This document shows, piece after piece, positions 36,838 to 44,573 of a stretch of DNA of 64,000 bases. The notes below the pieces were generated by a model. That model saw nothing but the letters and a program-made list of their open reading frames with translations. It was not told the DNA's origin and made no database searches. Source of the DNA: Furfurilactobacillus milii (GTDB lineage Bacteria > Bacillota > Bacilli > Lactobacillales > Lactobacillaceae); assembly GCF_021654115.1 (NCBI RefSeq), contig NZ_JAIWJF010000009.1, positions 62,001 to 126,000 on the forward strand, given 5' to 3'. The stretch's first letter is position 1; each line of letters begins with the position of its first letter. The translations under genes were made by a program, and so were the position numbers.

Positions 36838-37266
36838 ATGGATATTCGTTCAGCAAATTTAGAAGATGTTATCGCCTTAATGTCACTTAATTCACGTGCC
36901 TTAGGTTATTCAACTGATGAGGCAACCACCGTACAGGCCTTAAAACGCGTTCTCAAACAGCACGACATTTTGTTGGTCGCTGAAGACCACCAGCACGTTG
37001 TCGGCTACGTACATGCCACCGCTTACCAAACACTTTATTTCGCACCATTACTAAACATCCTTGGCCTAGCTGTGTCACCCGAAGCTCAACATCAAGGCAT
37101 CGGTCAACAGCTCATGCAGCATCTTGAACAACTAGGCAAACAGAATGGGTATGCCGGCATTCGTTTAAATTCAAATACTAAGCGAATCGATGCCCATCAA
37201 TTTTATGAACACCTTGGTTATATCAGCAACAAAACGCAAAAACGCTTCTTTAAGGCCTTAAATTGA
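36838..37266 (+). CDS. GNAT family N-acetyltransferase
   Basis: 142 residues with the GNAT fold. The N-terminus MDIRSANLEDVIALMSLNS is typical. VVGYVHATAY is the central strand, LGLAVSPEAQHQGIGQQLMQ carries the acetyl-CoA pyrophosphate loop (Q-x-x-G-I-G), and IRLNSNTKRIDAHQFYEHLGY is the C-terminal part. The substrate is unknown. AAGGAG lies 9 bases before the ATG. It is divergent from the ribbon-helix-helix gene and followed by repeat pair 5. Confidence 0.92.
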   Translation: MDIRSANLEDVIALMSLNSRALGYSTDEATTVQALKRVLKQHDILLVAEDHQHVVGYVHATAYQTLYFAPLLNILGLAVSPEAQHQGIGQQLMQHLEQLGKQNGYAGIRLNSNTKRIDAHQFYEHLGYISNKTQKRFFKALN

Positions 37267-37388
37267 CGCCTTTGGGACGTTGCTCGTTACGTTTGTTAAT
37301 TATCATAAATGGATGGAGCAATTTGTTGGCAGTTTCAGCTGATTACGATTAGTTTATTCATAACTAAAGGCTGCACTAGCACAACATT

Positions 37389-37573
37389 TTATGCCGCTAC
37401 GCCGAACAGAGACGACGTTCTGTGAGGACTGGTCTCAACCCGCAAAAACCGCGGTTTTCCACCTCGATTCTGAGCCACAGACCGTCTCAGAAATCGTCCC
37501 ACAACACTAAATGGCCAACCCCCATGCCCATTAAGTGTTGTCGACACCGAACTTTGTCTCTGTTCGGCTGCAC
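37389..37573 (-). repeat. Structured repeat copy 10, B-type, left half of pair 5
   Basis: Minus strand, start AGTGCAGCC. P1 is the perfect 13-bp GCCGAACAGAGAC/GTCTCTGTTCGGC and P2 includes GTTC/GAAC. P3 is ACAACAC/GTGTTGT with the T-T mismatch, and P4 is TTCTGAG/CTCAGAA. The core AATCGAGGTGGAAAACCGC and GCGGGTTGAGACCAGTCC is present, and the tail is GCGTAGCGGCATAA. The spacer to copy 11 is 68 bases. Confidence 0.88.
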
Positions 37574-37641
37574 TCATGTAACATTTAGCTGTTTACTGGT
37601 AGCTTACAGAACCAGCTGATGAAGCAAAGAACAGCTACATG

Positions 37642-37836
37642 AGCTGGAGGGCGTCAACATTGATACCGAACCGTGAAAGTGGTGTTAATTCGAGAGAACT
37701 ATTCGAATTTACACCACGGACGGGCGCAAAGACTCGGCTCCTCACGAGGCTTTACGGCGAGGCGAGAAACTCCGGCTTTCAGGAGGTTCGAACCGGTCCC
37801 ACGGCGAGCGTGTCAATGTTGACAACCGCAAGCGCC
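37642..37836 (+). repeat. Structured repeat copy 11, A-type, right half of pair 5
   Basis: Start AGCTGGAGGGCGTC. P1 is the 14-bp GTCAACATTGATAC/GTGTCAATGTTGAC (one G-T), P2 is CCGTG/CACGG, P3 is GTGGTGT/ACACCAC with TTAATTCG/CGAATTTA, P4 is CGCAAAG/CTTTACG, and P5 is CTCC near AGGAG. The tail is ACAACCGCAAGCGCCA. It ends 67 bases upstream of the ABC transporter start, in the same orientation. Confidence 0.9.
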
Positions 37837-37903
37837 ATATCCATCACACATAACGTTTGCACACCAACAGCCTTTAGTTGATGATCATACTGGAGGTGTC
37901 CAC

Positions 37904-39676
37904 ATGGCACAGTCAACGGAAAAAGTCACACTCAGCAACATGTTCAGGTTCGTCTTCGGCCAAGTCCTCAACCGAAAATGGCTGTTAATCCTAAACATCG
38001 TCGCGCTGACAGTCATTTCATTATTGGAATTCGTCATCCCCCAATACACGCAATACATCATTGATCACGTCATCCCCAAACACGACATTGGCCTCCTAAC
38101 CGAAGTGGTTCTCGGCTTATTGGCAACAGCAATTGTTCTTGGGGTGTTGTCGTATGTATCAACGTATTACATGGGCGTCATGAGCCAAGGCGCAATCACA
38201 AACTTACGCACCGAACTTTATCAGTCCACCCTCCAGCTAGACACCCAATTTTTTGAATCTAGTAAAACCGGGGATTTGATGGTGCGTTTGACTAGCGATA
38301 TTAACAACCTACAAAGCTTAATTTCAGCAAACATGCTGTCGATGATTGGCAGCATTATCACCTTTATTTTCGTCTGGATTTATATTTTTATCCTCAATTG
38401 GCAAATGGCGATTGCCATCACGATAACCTTTCCCTTTATGTTTTTGATCTACCGTATTTTTCGCAATCGCATCCATAACGCGTTTCGAGCTGCTCGTGCT
38501 TCGCAAGCACAGATGTCGAATCAAATGCAGAATACGTTAACACAAATCGACCTCATCAAAAGCTACACCAATGAAGAATTTGAGGAACGGCGGTTTGGCA
38601 CGTTTGCTAACCAAAACAAACAAGACATGATTCGAGCGACGCAAAACCAAGCCCTCTTTTCACCACTCATTGATTTTGTGAATTATCTTGGTACGGCCAT
38701 CATCCTCGCATTTGGTGCTTACTTTGTTATTCACCATCAGCTAACTGTGGGGCAACTTGTCGCTTACTTGGCTTACATTGGCATGCTTCAAGGACCGATT
38801 CGCGCCTTCACTCAAATTCTGAATCAACTACAGCAATCGTTAGTTTCTTATGGGCGTGTGATGGACATCATGGCGTTGCGACCAATTATTGTCGATCAGC
38901 CAAACGCAGTGCCGTTTCCAGCAATGACTACAGGCGTGCAACTGAAAGATGTTTCATTTACCTATCCGGAGTCAGATCAACCAATTACCGGTGAGATTCC
39001 GGCAGCCGTCAGTCATGTCAGCTTCAACATTCCGTTTGGCAAAACAACGGCACTTGTCGGTCACTCCGGTTCAGGTAAAACTACCCTGACAAAACTGATT
39101 GACCATTTATACAATCTTGATGCCGGTGACATTTTGTTCGATGGCCGTCCCATTAGCCAAATCCAATTACAGTCACTGCGCGAAAATATTGCCATCGTTT
39201 CCCAAGACATCTACATGCTAGATGGCAGCATCCGCGATAACGTCCGCTACGGCCGTAGCAACGCCACCGATGATGAAATTTGGCAAGTAATTGAAATGGC
39301 CGACATTGCAGACTTCGTTCACGGTCTCCCACAGGGGCTGGATACGCAAATTGGCGAACGCGGCGTCAAACTGTCTGGTGGTCAAAAGCAGCGCTTGTCA
39401 ATTGCCCGCGCTTTGTTGAAAAATGCCCAACTCGTCATTTTAGACGAAGCCACAGCCAGTTTGGATAACGAATCTGAAAAGACGATTCAGCATGCGCTTG
39501 AAAACTTGATGCAGTCGCGAACTTCTCTCGTCATCGCCCACCGACTTTCAACCATCCATAATGCGAACCAGATTATCGTGATGGATCATGGTCAGGTGGT
39601 GGAACGAGGCACGCATACCGAGCTGCTTGCGGCAAACGGTCCTTACGCCAAACTTTACAATGCACAGTTCAACTGA
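37904..39676 (+). CDS. ABC exporter half-transporter (fused membrane and ATPase domains)
   Basis: 590 residues. Six membrane helices lie in residues 1-320 (RKWLLILNIVALTVISLLEF to VAYLAYIGMLQGPIRAF). The ATPase follows with Walker A ALVGHSGSGKTTLTKL, the Q-loop IAIVSQDIYMLDGSI, the signature KLSGGQKQRLSIARALL, and Walker B LVILDEATASLD with the catalytic Glu. It acts as a homodimer or heterodimer; no partner half-transporter adjoins, so a BmrA/LmrA-like homodimer is likely. The substrate (drug or lipid) is unknown. TGGAGG is 7 bases before the ATG. Repeat copy 11 lies directly upstream. Confidence 0.93.
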   Translation: MAQSTEKVTLSNMFRFVFGQVLNRKWLLILNIVALTVISLLEFVIPQYTQYIIDHVIPKHDIGLLTEVVLGLLATAIVLGVLSYVSTYYMGVMSQGAITNLRTELYQSTLQLDTQFFESSKTGDLMVRLTSDINNLQSLISANMLSMIGSIITFIFVWIYIFILNWQMAIAITITFPFMFLIYRIFRNRIHNAFRAARASQAQMSNQMQNTLTQIDLIKSYTNEEFEERRFGTFANQNKQDMIRATQNQALFSPLIDFVNYLGTAIILAFGAYFVIHHQLTVGQLVAYLAYIGMLQGPIRAFTQILNQLQQSLVSYGRVMDIMALRPIIVDQPNAVPFPAMTTGVQLKDVSFTYPESDQPITGEIPAAVSHVSFNIPFGKTTALVGHSGSGKTTLTKLIDHLYNLDAGDILFDGRPISQIQLQSLRENIAIVSQDIYMLDGSIRDNVRYGRSNATDDEIWQVIEMADIADFVHGLPQGLDTQIGERGVKLSGGQKQRLSIARALLKNAQLVILDEATASLDNESEKTIQHALENLMQSRTSLVIAHRLSTIHNANQIIVMDHGQVVERGTHTELLAANGPYAKLYNAQFN

Positions 39677-39703
39677 TTCTGTCTGCTACGGTCAAAAGAC
39701 AGC

Positions 39704-39761
39704 AAAAAGGACTCCGATAAGAATTCCTCAACGTAATGAAGAATTCTATCGGAGTCTTTTC
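39704..39761. terminator. Bidirectional terminator
   Basis: Arms AAAAAGGACTCCGATA(A)GAATTC and GAATTCTATCGGAGTCTTTT around a 14-base loop. It is shared by the ABC exporter gene and the convergent glycerol dehydrogenase gene. Confidence 0.9.
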
Positions 39762-39775
39762 GTTTGGACAAAACT

Positions 39776-40888
39776 TTATTTGTTAACGTGATGTGCTTGA
39801 TAGTAACGACTGTATGCATCGACACCCTTCATCGCTTCGACAACATCAGATGCCTCAACGGTAAATGGCATCTGCACCATAGTGTCGTTTGGTGCCGTGG
39901 ATAACTGACCAACCTGCATCAACTCTTCATCACTGACATCGGGAATCTTCAAATCAGCAAACGTGGTTGGCAGACCCAATTCGAGATCGAACTTCAAAAA
40001 TTTATCAAACCGTTCCTGGTCTGCACCTTCGAGATAGAGTTGCGTTAATGTCCCAAACGCAACCTTTTCACCATGAGTTAAGTCATGAATTGGACCATTT
40101 AAGGCAGTTAAACCATTATGGATGGCATGTGCAGCAGCCAGACCGCCACTTTCAAAACCAACGCCACTCATCAGTGTATTGGCTTCGACAATCTTTTCCA
40201 AAGCTTTTGATGCTGTGTGATTATCGACTGAGGCAACAGCCTGCGTGCCATAAGCAAACAACGTTTCCTCACACTTGGACGCAATCGCGTTACCAACCAT
40301 CGTTTGTTTGGCACCCAACATTGTGCTGCCAGCGCCACGCGCCACCGCTTGGGCTTCCACATTAGTTGCCAGTGCATCAGCAATACCAGATGTCAGCATC
40401 CGTACCGGTGCATTGGCGATAATCTTGGTATCAACGAGCACTAAATCAGGATTCTGCGCGTAAAAACGGTAAGCGGAAAAGGTACCCTCGTCCGTATACA
40501 GCACGGAGAGTCGTGAACATGGCGCATCTGTCGAGGCCAACGTTGGTAAGATGGCAACTTTAACGCGGAGATTGTCAGCAATCGCCTTAGCGCTGTCCAA
40601 TGCTTTTCCGCCGCCAAGACCGATAACTAGGTCAGCACCAAATTCTTTGCCAATTTCGGTCACCCGGTCAATTTCGCCAACTGACGACTCACCGTTAAAC
40701 GGCACGTACTCCACGTTGACGTCATTATCTTTCAAGTAGTCAACGTATTTCTGACCAGCAATCTTGTACGCCGTCGAACCGGCCAATAACAATGCTTTAC
40801 GGCCCAAACGGGTAATGTATGAAGCACTATCAAATAACACATTTTTGCCCTGAACATATGTTGCAGGACTGCCAAAAACACTCATCAT
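39776..40888 (-). CDS. gldA: Glycerol dehydrogenase family, NAD-dependent
   Basis: 370 residues. It oxidises glycerol to dihydroxyacetone using NAD+ (or reduces related ketones) with a bound zinc. The nucleotide loop GADLVIGLGGGKALDSAKA is near residues 82-100. The TLASTDAPCSRLSVLY segment and the zinc ligands in DALATNVEAQA, AAHAIHNGL and DLTHGEKVAFGT are present. GGAG lies 9 bases before the first of two adjacent ATGs. It appears monocistronic, ended by a shared terminator. The substrate is assigned by family only. Confidence 0.93.
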   Translation of the reverse strand: MMSVFGSPATYVQGKNVLFDSASYITRLGRKALLLAGSTAYKIAGQKYVDYLKDNDVNVEYVPFNGESSVGEIDRVTEIGKEFGADLVIGLGGGKALDSAKAIADNLRVKVAILPTLASTDAPCSRLSVLYTDEGTFSAYRFYAQNPDLVLVDTKIIANAPVRMLTSGIADALATNVEAQAVARGAGSTMLGAKQTMVGNAIASKCEETLFAYGTQAVASVDNHTASKALEKIVEANTLMSGVGFESGGLAAAHAIHNGLTALNGPIHDLTHGEKVAFGTLTQLYLEGADQERFDKFLKFDLELGLPTTFADLKIPDVSDEELMQVGQLSTAPNDTMVQMPFTVEASDVVEAMKGVDAYSRYYQAHHVNK

Positions 40889-40983
40889 AATGTGTAAACT
40901 CCTTTGCGATTTTACTTACAAAGTCAGAATACACTTAATCTGTTGAGCCCTGCAACTTTGTCTAAAATAAACTCACAAATGAG

Positions 40984-41343
40984 CTAAGCAACCGAATTAT
41001 CGACCTGCCGAACTTTCTCTAGCACCTCATCAAGCTGGTTAACCGCAACTTCGTAATCCGGCATTTGATTCTCGCACTGTTCGTCGAATTGTTCCAAACC
41101 ACCGATAGCAAACGGATATTCGAATTGATAAACGGCTTGATAAGCGCTAACAAAATCCTTCCTCAGTTTGCCACTGTCCGTTCCATCAAATTGCAGTGCC
41201 AGGTCAATCGTTCTGAAGTCGGTATAAGCCAGTTCAAATTGAATGGCCCACGCCCGAATGAAATTGTGGCCTGCTTGAATATAAGTAAAATGATCGTTTG
41301 CCGTCGCCATTAAGCGATTGACTGAATCCTGAACATCTACCAT
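40984..41343 (-). CDS. Hypothetical protein
   Basis: 119 residues, acidic, all-alpha by appearance: ATANDHFTYIQAGHNFIRAW, FELAYTDFRTIDLALQF and a Glu/Gln-rich C-terminal helix (NQLDEVLEKVRQVDNSVA). There are no membrane segments and one cysteine. AAGGAG lies 10 bases before the ATG, so it is credible as a gene. It lies between glycerol dehydrogenase and an isochorismatase-like gene on the same strand. I do not recognise a family. Confidence 0.65.
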   Translation of the reverse strand: MVDVQDSVNRLMATANDHFTYIQAGHNFIRAWAIQFELAYTDFRTIDLALQFDGTDSGKLRKDFVSAYQAVYQFEYPFAIGGLEQFDEQCENQMPDYEVAVNQLDEVLEKVRQVDNSVA

Positions 41344-41397
41344 GTTTGTCGCTCTCCTTACTATGAGTGGCCTTCCGCCACCCTAACTGAATCATCG

Positions 41398-42018
41398 TTA
41401 ACTTAATTTTAAAAATGCACCAATATCAAACAGGCTTTGCGTAAATCCCGGAACAGTATCCGGGCGGTTCCAGTCACGTTGCAGTTCACAAGCCAATTGC
41501 GCAATTGTCACGGGTTGAGCACCCTTAGCAGTCATTCGTGCAATTGCCGTTTCATGAGCCACGGTGGATGTACCGCCCACCGCATCAACAACCGGAAATA
41601 CGTCATAGCCTTCTTTTAACGCATCCAATACCGGAAAGGTCAAACACGCTTCAGTCCACAGTGCCGCGATGATAATCTGATGTTTGCCCGTCGCCTTAAT
41701 TGCCCGGTTAAAATCAGCATCTTCCCATGCATTAATAGATGTTCGGTCGTAACTGGGCACATTTGGCAACAATGTCTTCAGTTGTGGAATTGTATCCTGA
41801 TTACGTCCCGTTTGAACGTTGACGGTGGATAAGATCGTTGGAATCTTGAAGTTGTTAATTAACGATTGTGTCGCCACAATATTACGAATTAGCTGAGCGC
41901 GATCCATTGAATTAACCGAATTGATTTGGGTCGGCTGAAAATCAACCAACGCAAACACACTGTTCTCCGGATTGAGTAATTCATCATCAGTTGCAGAACG
42001 CTTTGCCATACTAGTCAT
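41398..42018 (-). CDS. Isochorismatase-family cysteine hydrolase (YcaC-like)
   Basis: 206 residues. The catalytic Asp is in FALVDFQPTQINSV near residue 27, a Lys is expected mid-protein (NRAIKATGKHQIIIAAL), and the nucleophile Cys is in ALWTEACLTFPVLDALKEGYDV, the isochorismatase-family signature. Members hydrolyse amides or related compounds, and many close relatives have no known substrate. GAAAGGAAG lies about 10 bases before the ATG. The gene is preceded by a terminator of the cupin operon, so it is transcribed on its own. Confidence 0.9.
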   Translation of the reverse strand: MTSMAKRSATDDELLNPENSVFALVDFQPTQINSVNSMDRAQLIRNIVATQSLINNFKIPTILSTVNVQTGRNQDTIPQLKTLLPNVPSYDRTSINAWEDADFNRAIKATGKHQIIIAALWTEACLTFPVLDALKEGYDVFPVVDAVGGTSTVAHETAIARMTAKGAQPVTIAQLACELQRDWNRPDTVPGFTQSLFDIGAFLKLS

Positions 42019-42283
42019 ATTGACATTCTTCCTTTCATTCCTCCGTTTGAAATCGATCAGTAGCCTAAAATTATAACTACTAATTGACTTAAAAAATAAG
42101 CCAATTAATGTAAATCAGCGAACATAACTGCTCGGTTGCTTTGGCAAGTTGGCTAACTTAATTAAATAGGGCTGGAAATGGTCAAAATGCGGTGTGGGAC
42201 GAGGAAAATGGGAGCGCAAACTGATTTTTGTAGATCTTTTTTCATAGCGTAAACACGAGGTCAAGGCTCAAAAGTCTGGGCAC
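42019..42283. other. Intergenic region without a gene
   Basis: About 265 bases upstream of the isochorismatase-like gene. It is AT-rich, with no coding sequence, no member of the structured repeat family and no confident promoter pair. Confidence 0.4.
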
Positions 42284-42334
42284 AAAAAATGAATATTGCA
42301 CAGGCATAATCACCTGCACAACATTCATTTTTAA
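42284..42334 (-). terminator. Terminator of the CMD-cupin operon
   Basis: Outer arms AAAAATGAAT/ATTCATTTTT continue into TTGCACAGG/CCTGCACAA (with wobble). It lies 33 bases after the cupin stop codon and works in both directions. Confidence 0.9.
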
Positions 42335-42366
42335 CTATCATTCATATTTTTATTTGATCCTGCCGA

Positions 42367-42783
42367 TTAATCTTTTGACAATGCATCGTACGCCGCATCA
42401 TTGACCGGTTCCAGCCACTCAGACGTCCCTGTGGTAATGGCGACGTGGCTAAACCAGCTGTCCTTCGTCGCACCGTGCCAATGCTTAACGCCATCGTGAA
42501 TGGTAACAACATCGCCTGAATGCAGTAGTTGTGCTGGTTGACCATCCTCCTGATACCAACCTTCACCACTAGTAACAAGCAAGATCTGATAACCATTGTG
42601 ATGAATATGCCAATCGTTGCGGCATCCCGGTTCAAACGTCACATTGCCAACGTTCACATTGACATTATCGTCTGCACTAACCAATTTTTTTAAGTAGCTT
42701 TGACCGATAAAATACTTCGCATAGACTTCATTTTTATCACCTTGGCCAAAAACATTTTGTATCTCAAATTTTTCGTTTGCCAT
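42367..42783 (-). CDS. Cupin domain protein
   Basis: 138 residues forming a single cupin barrel. Motif 1 is CRNDWHIHHNGYQILLVTSGEG with metal ligands His-x-His, and motif 2 is LHSGDVVTIHDGVKHWHGATK with the last His. It probably binds a divalent metal. Cupins paired with carboxymuconolactone decarboxylase-like proteins are frequent in lactic acid bacteria and have no proven substrate. Its ATG overlaps the preceding gene's stop (TAATG) with GAGGAG upstream, giving a coupled two-gene operon. A MerR-type operator precedes the operon. Confidence 0.93.
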   Translation of the reverse strand: MANEKFEIQNVFGQGDKNEVYAKYFIGQSYLKKLVSADDNVNVNVGNVTFEPGCRNDWHIHHNGYQILLVTSGEGWYQEDGQPAQLLHSGDVVTIHDGVKHWHGATKDSWFSHVAITTGTSEWLEPVNDAAYDALSKD

Positions 42784-43121
42784 TACTTATGTGTCTCCTC
42801 TTCATCTGACCAAATTTCCTTAACTCGGTTAAATGCCGACCATGCCTTAGGCCACCCAGCGTAAAATGCAAGGTGGGTAATTTCAGCAACAATCTCGTCT
42901 TTTGTAATGCCGTTTTGTTTGCCAATTCTTAAATGAGCTTCCAACTGTTCTGTATTGCCGGCCGAAATAATGCTAGCAATCGTAATTAAGGAACGGTCAT
43001 GAGCAGACAAAGCGTCTTCTTTGGACCAAACTTCACCAAATAAAACGTCATCATTTAAAGCGGCAAACTGTGGGGCAAAATCACCCAACTGTTTACGACC
43101 TGCTGTTTGTTTTTTAGCCAT
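42783..43121 (-). CDS. Carboxymuconolactone decarboxylase family (AhpD-like) protein
   Basis: 112 residues with the CMD fold: FAALNDDVLFGEVWSKEDAL, DRSLITIASIISAGNTEQLEAHLRIGKQNGIT and ITHLAFYAGWPKAW. The CxxC of true AhpD is absent: the helix reads ISAGNTEQLEAH, so a thiol peroxidase-partner role is excluded. The conserved EAHLR and FYAGWP motifs match gamma-carboxymuconolactone decarboxylase-like proteins. The start at 43121 has GAGGAGG 9 bases upstream. It is the first gene of an operon with the cupin. Confidence 0.92.
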   Translation of the reverse strand: MAKKQTAGRKQLGDFAPQFAALNDDVLFGEVWSKEDALSAHDRSLITIASIISAGNTEQLEAHLRIGKQNGITKDEIVAEITHLAFYAGWPKAWSAFNRVKEIWSDEEETHK

Positions 43122-43178
43122 GTTAAGTTCCTCCTCGATTAAAAACATAGTGATTAACGTGATTGAATTCATTAAAAC

Positions 43179-43198
43179 ACTTAAAGTACACTTTAAGT
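43179..43198. promoter_or_regulatory. MerR-type operator of the CMD-cupin operon
   Basis: Perfect inverted repeat ACTTAAAG-TACA-CTTTAAGT, 58 bases upstream of the CMD start. The core TTAAAG-N4-CTTTAA is repeated ahead of the MerR gene at 44033-44056. Confidence 0.7.
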
Positions 43199-43227
43199 AA
43201 AGACCTAAATTCCATAAAAACTAAAAA

Positions 43228-43266
43228 GAGCGGTCTAACAGGTACGTAACCTGCTAGGCCGCTCTA
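43228..43266. terminator. Bidirectional terminator-like hairpin
   Basis: Arms AGAGCGGTCTAACAGG and CCTGCTAGGCCGCTCT (one mismatch/wobble), flanked by AAAA on the left. It could end minus-strand transcription from the MerR gene after reading through repeat copy 12. Confidence 0.75.
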
Positions 43267-43372
43267 AATCAAAATTATAGAAAATCGTAATGAACACATT
43301 GCTGGGAACAAGCATTATAGAAATGACTGTGATTAATCGTCTTTTCGTTGATTATGAAAGTCCACCTATATT

Positions 43373-43544
43373 AGCTCGAGGGCGTCCTCATTGGCACCGA
43401 ACCGTGAAGATATTGTTAATCCGGACGGTCAAAAAGACTCGGCTCTTCACGAGGCTTTACGGCGAGGTGAAAGACTCCGAACCTCAGGATGCTCGAACCG
43501 GTCCCACGGTGAGCATATCAATGGGGGGCAACCGCAAGCGGCAT
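43373..43544 (+). repeat. Structured repeat copy 12, A-type, solitary and decayed
   Basis: Start AGCTCGAGGGCGTCC. P1 survives only with a bulge and wobble pairs, P2 is ACCGTG/CACGGT, and P3 is mostly deleted (GATATTGTTAATCC runs straight into GGACGG). P4 and the core GGCGAGGTGAAAGACTCC and GCTCGAACCGGTCCCA remain, and the tail is GCAACCGCAAGCGGCA. Its end is 14 bases from the stop codon of the convergent MerR gene. Confidence 0.85.
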
Positions 43545-43557
43545 TCACCGCTATCAT

Positions 43558-44001
43558 TTATTCCTCGTGATTCAAACTGGCAAGGTAATTGGCAAAACCT
43601 TCGTTATCACTAATATGCCCGTCTACTTTTCCCTGATACCAATCGATCTTGTCGCTTAAGATTGTCATGCTATGCTGCAACTCCTCAAACTCCTGAAGGA
43701 AACCACGCCGTACATTCTTCAATAACTGCAACCGTTTGGTGATCGTTGCATCGCCTTCGGCACGCCAAGCCACATACTGTTTCAACTGGTCGATAGTCAT
43801 TCCCGTACCCTTCAAGTGCAACAGAAACTTGATCCAGTCCGTATCTGCATCCGTATAATAACGCAACCCGTTGTCCGAACGATGTGGTTTGACCAAACCC
43901 TCCTTTTCATAATAACGAAGCGTTGGGCCCGACAACCCGGTTTTAGCTGCAAATTCACCGATTCGATAGCGTTTTTCTGTTGCAACTGTCTTTGTCGCCA
44001 T
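43558..44001 (-). CDS. MerR family transcriptional regulator
   Basis: 147 residues. The N-terminal MerR helix-turn-helix with wing reads YRIGEFAAKTGLSGPTLRYYEKEGLVKPHR followed by GLRYYTDADTDWIKFLLHLK. A dimerisation helix and a short tail lacking metal-binding cysteines follow, so it is of the NmlR/AdhR-like aldehyde or stress type rather than a metal sensor. The start at 44001 has AGGAGG 8 bases upstream. An inverted repeat matching the one before the CMD-cupin operon precedes its own gene, so it probably regulates both. Confidence 0.92.
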   Translation of the reverse strand: MATKTVATEKRYRIGEFAAKTGLSGPTLRYYEKEGLVKPHRSDNGLRYYTDADTDWIKFLLHLKGTGMTIDQLKQYVAWRAEGDATITKRLQLLKNVRRGFLQEFEELQHSMTILSDKIDWYQGKVDGHISDNEGFANYLASLNHEE

Positions 44002-44032
44002 TAACAATGCCTCCTAGAGGTTAATATTTACA

Positions 44033-44056
44033 TTAGTTAAAGCCAACTTTAACTAA
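44033..44056. promoter_or_regulatory. MerR-type operator of the MerR gene
   Basis: Perfect 10-bp inverted repeat TTAGTTAAAG-CCAA-CTTTAACTAA, 32 bases upstream of the MerR start codon. It shares the TTAAAG-N4-CTTTAA core with the site at 43179-43198. Confidence 0.7.
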
Positions 44057-44092
44057 TTGCTCGCAGTCTTGTCCACTATTGTGTCAAAGAAA

Positions 44093-44416
44093 TCAGCCAT
44101 TGGCACCAAATAAGTTCAAAATCACGACGCCAATTAGAATGAAACCGATCCCAATCACATTAGCCAAATTAACTGGTTCCTTCCAAAACAAGACGGCCAC
44201 TAACGTTGACAACACCACACCGATGCCAGCCCACAATGCGTAGGCAATGTTGAGATCCACTGTTTTCATGCACACCGCCAGAAAGTAAAAGCAGGTACCA
44301 TAGGCAATTAAAGCCCCTAAACTGGGCCATACTAATGTAAATCCAGATGATGCCTTCAATAAATTTGTGCCAATCAATTCACCAACAATGGCTAAAGCCA
44401 GATATACGTACCCCAT
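44093..44416 (-). CDS. Small multidrug resistance (SMR) family efflux protein
   Basis: 107 residues, four membrane helices. The essential Glu is in the first helix (LALAIVGELIGTNLLKAS). WPSLGALIAYGTCFYFLAVCMKTVDLNIAYALWAGIGVVLSTLVAVLFWKEP covers helices 2-3 with the conserved AYALWAGIG motif, and NVIGIGFILIGVVILNL is helix 4. It acts as a dimer to export lipophilic cations by proton exchange. The start at 44416 follows GGGGTGG by 5 bases. It is a single gene beside the MerR gene and could be its target, but no matching operator is seen at its start. Confidence 0.93.
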   Translation of the reverse strand: MGYVYLALAIVGELIGTNLLKASSGFTLVWPSLGALIAYGTCFYFLAVCMKTVDLNIAYALWAGIGVVLSTLVAVLFWKEPVNLANVIGIGFILIGVVILNLFGANG

Positions 44417-44479
44417 TGTGACCACCCCATAAAAATTCTCTCGGCCTTCATAATGTCGCTAAAAAAAGCCGATGTAAAG

Positions 44480-44510
44480 CAAAAAGCCACCCGCAACGAG
44501 GGTGGCCTCC
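44480..44510 (-). terminator. Terminator of the DUF1003 gene
   Basis: Minus strand arms GCCACCC and GGGTGGC around a 6-base loop, followed by TTTTTG. It lies 64 bases beyond the stop codon. Confidence 0.85.
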
Positions 44511-44573
44511 TGATAAATTTTTGGTCCGATTTAAGCATTAATCAATTGTGGTTTTGTCTTCCCAATCATCACG

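Noticed and set aside
42783-43121. AhpD alkyl hydroperoxide reductase partner
   Set aside because: The CxxC redox motif required for AhpD is missing from the CMD-fold protein.
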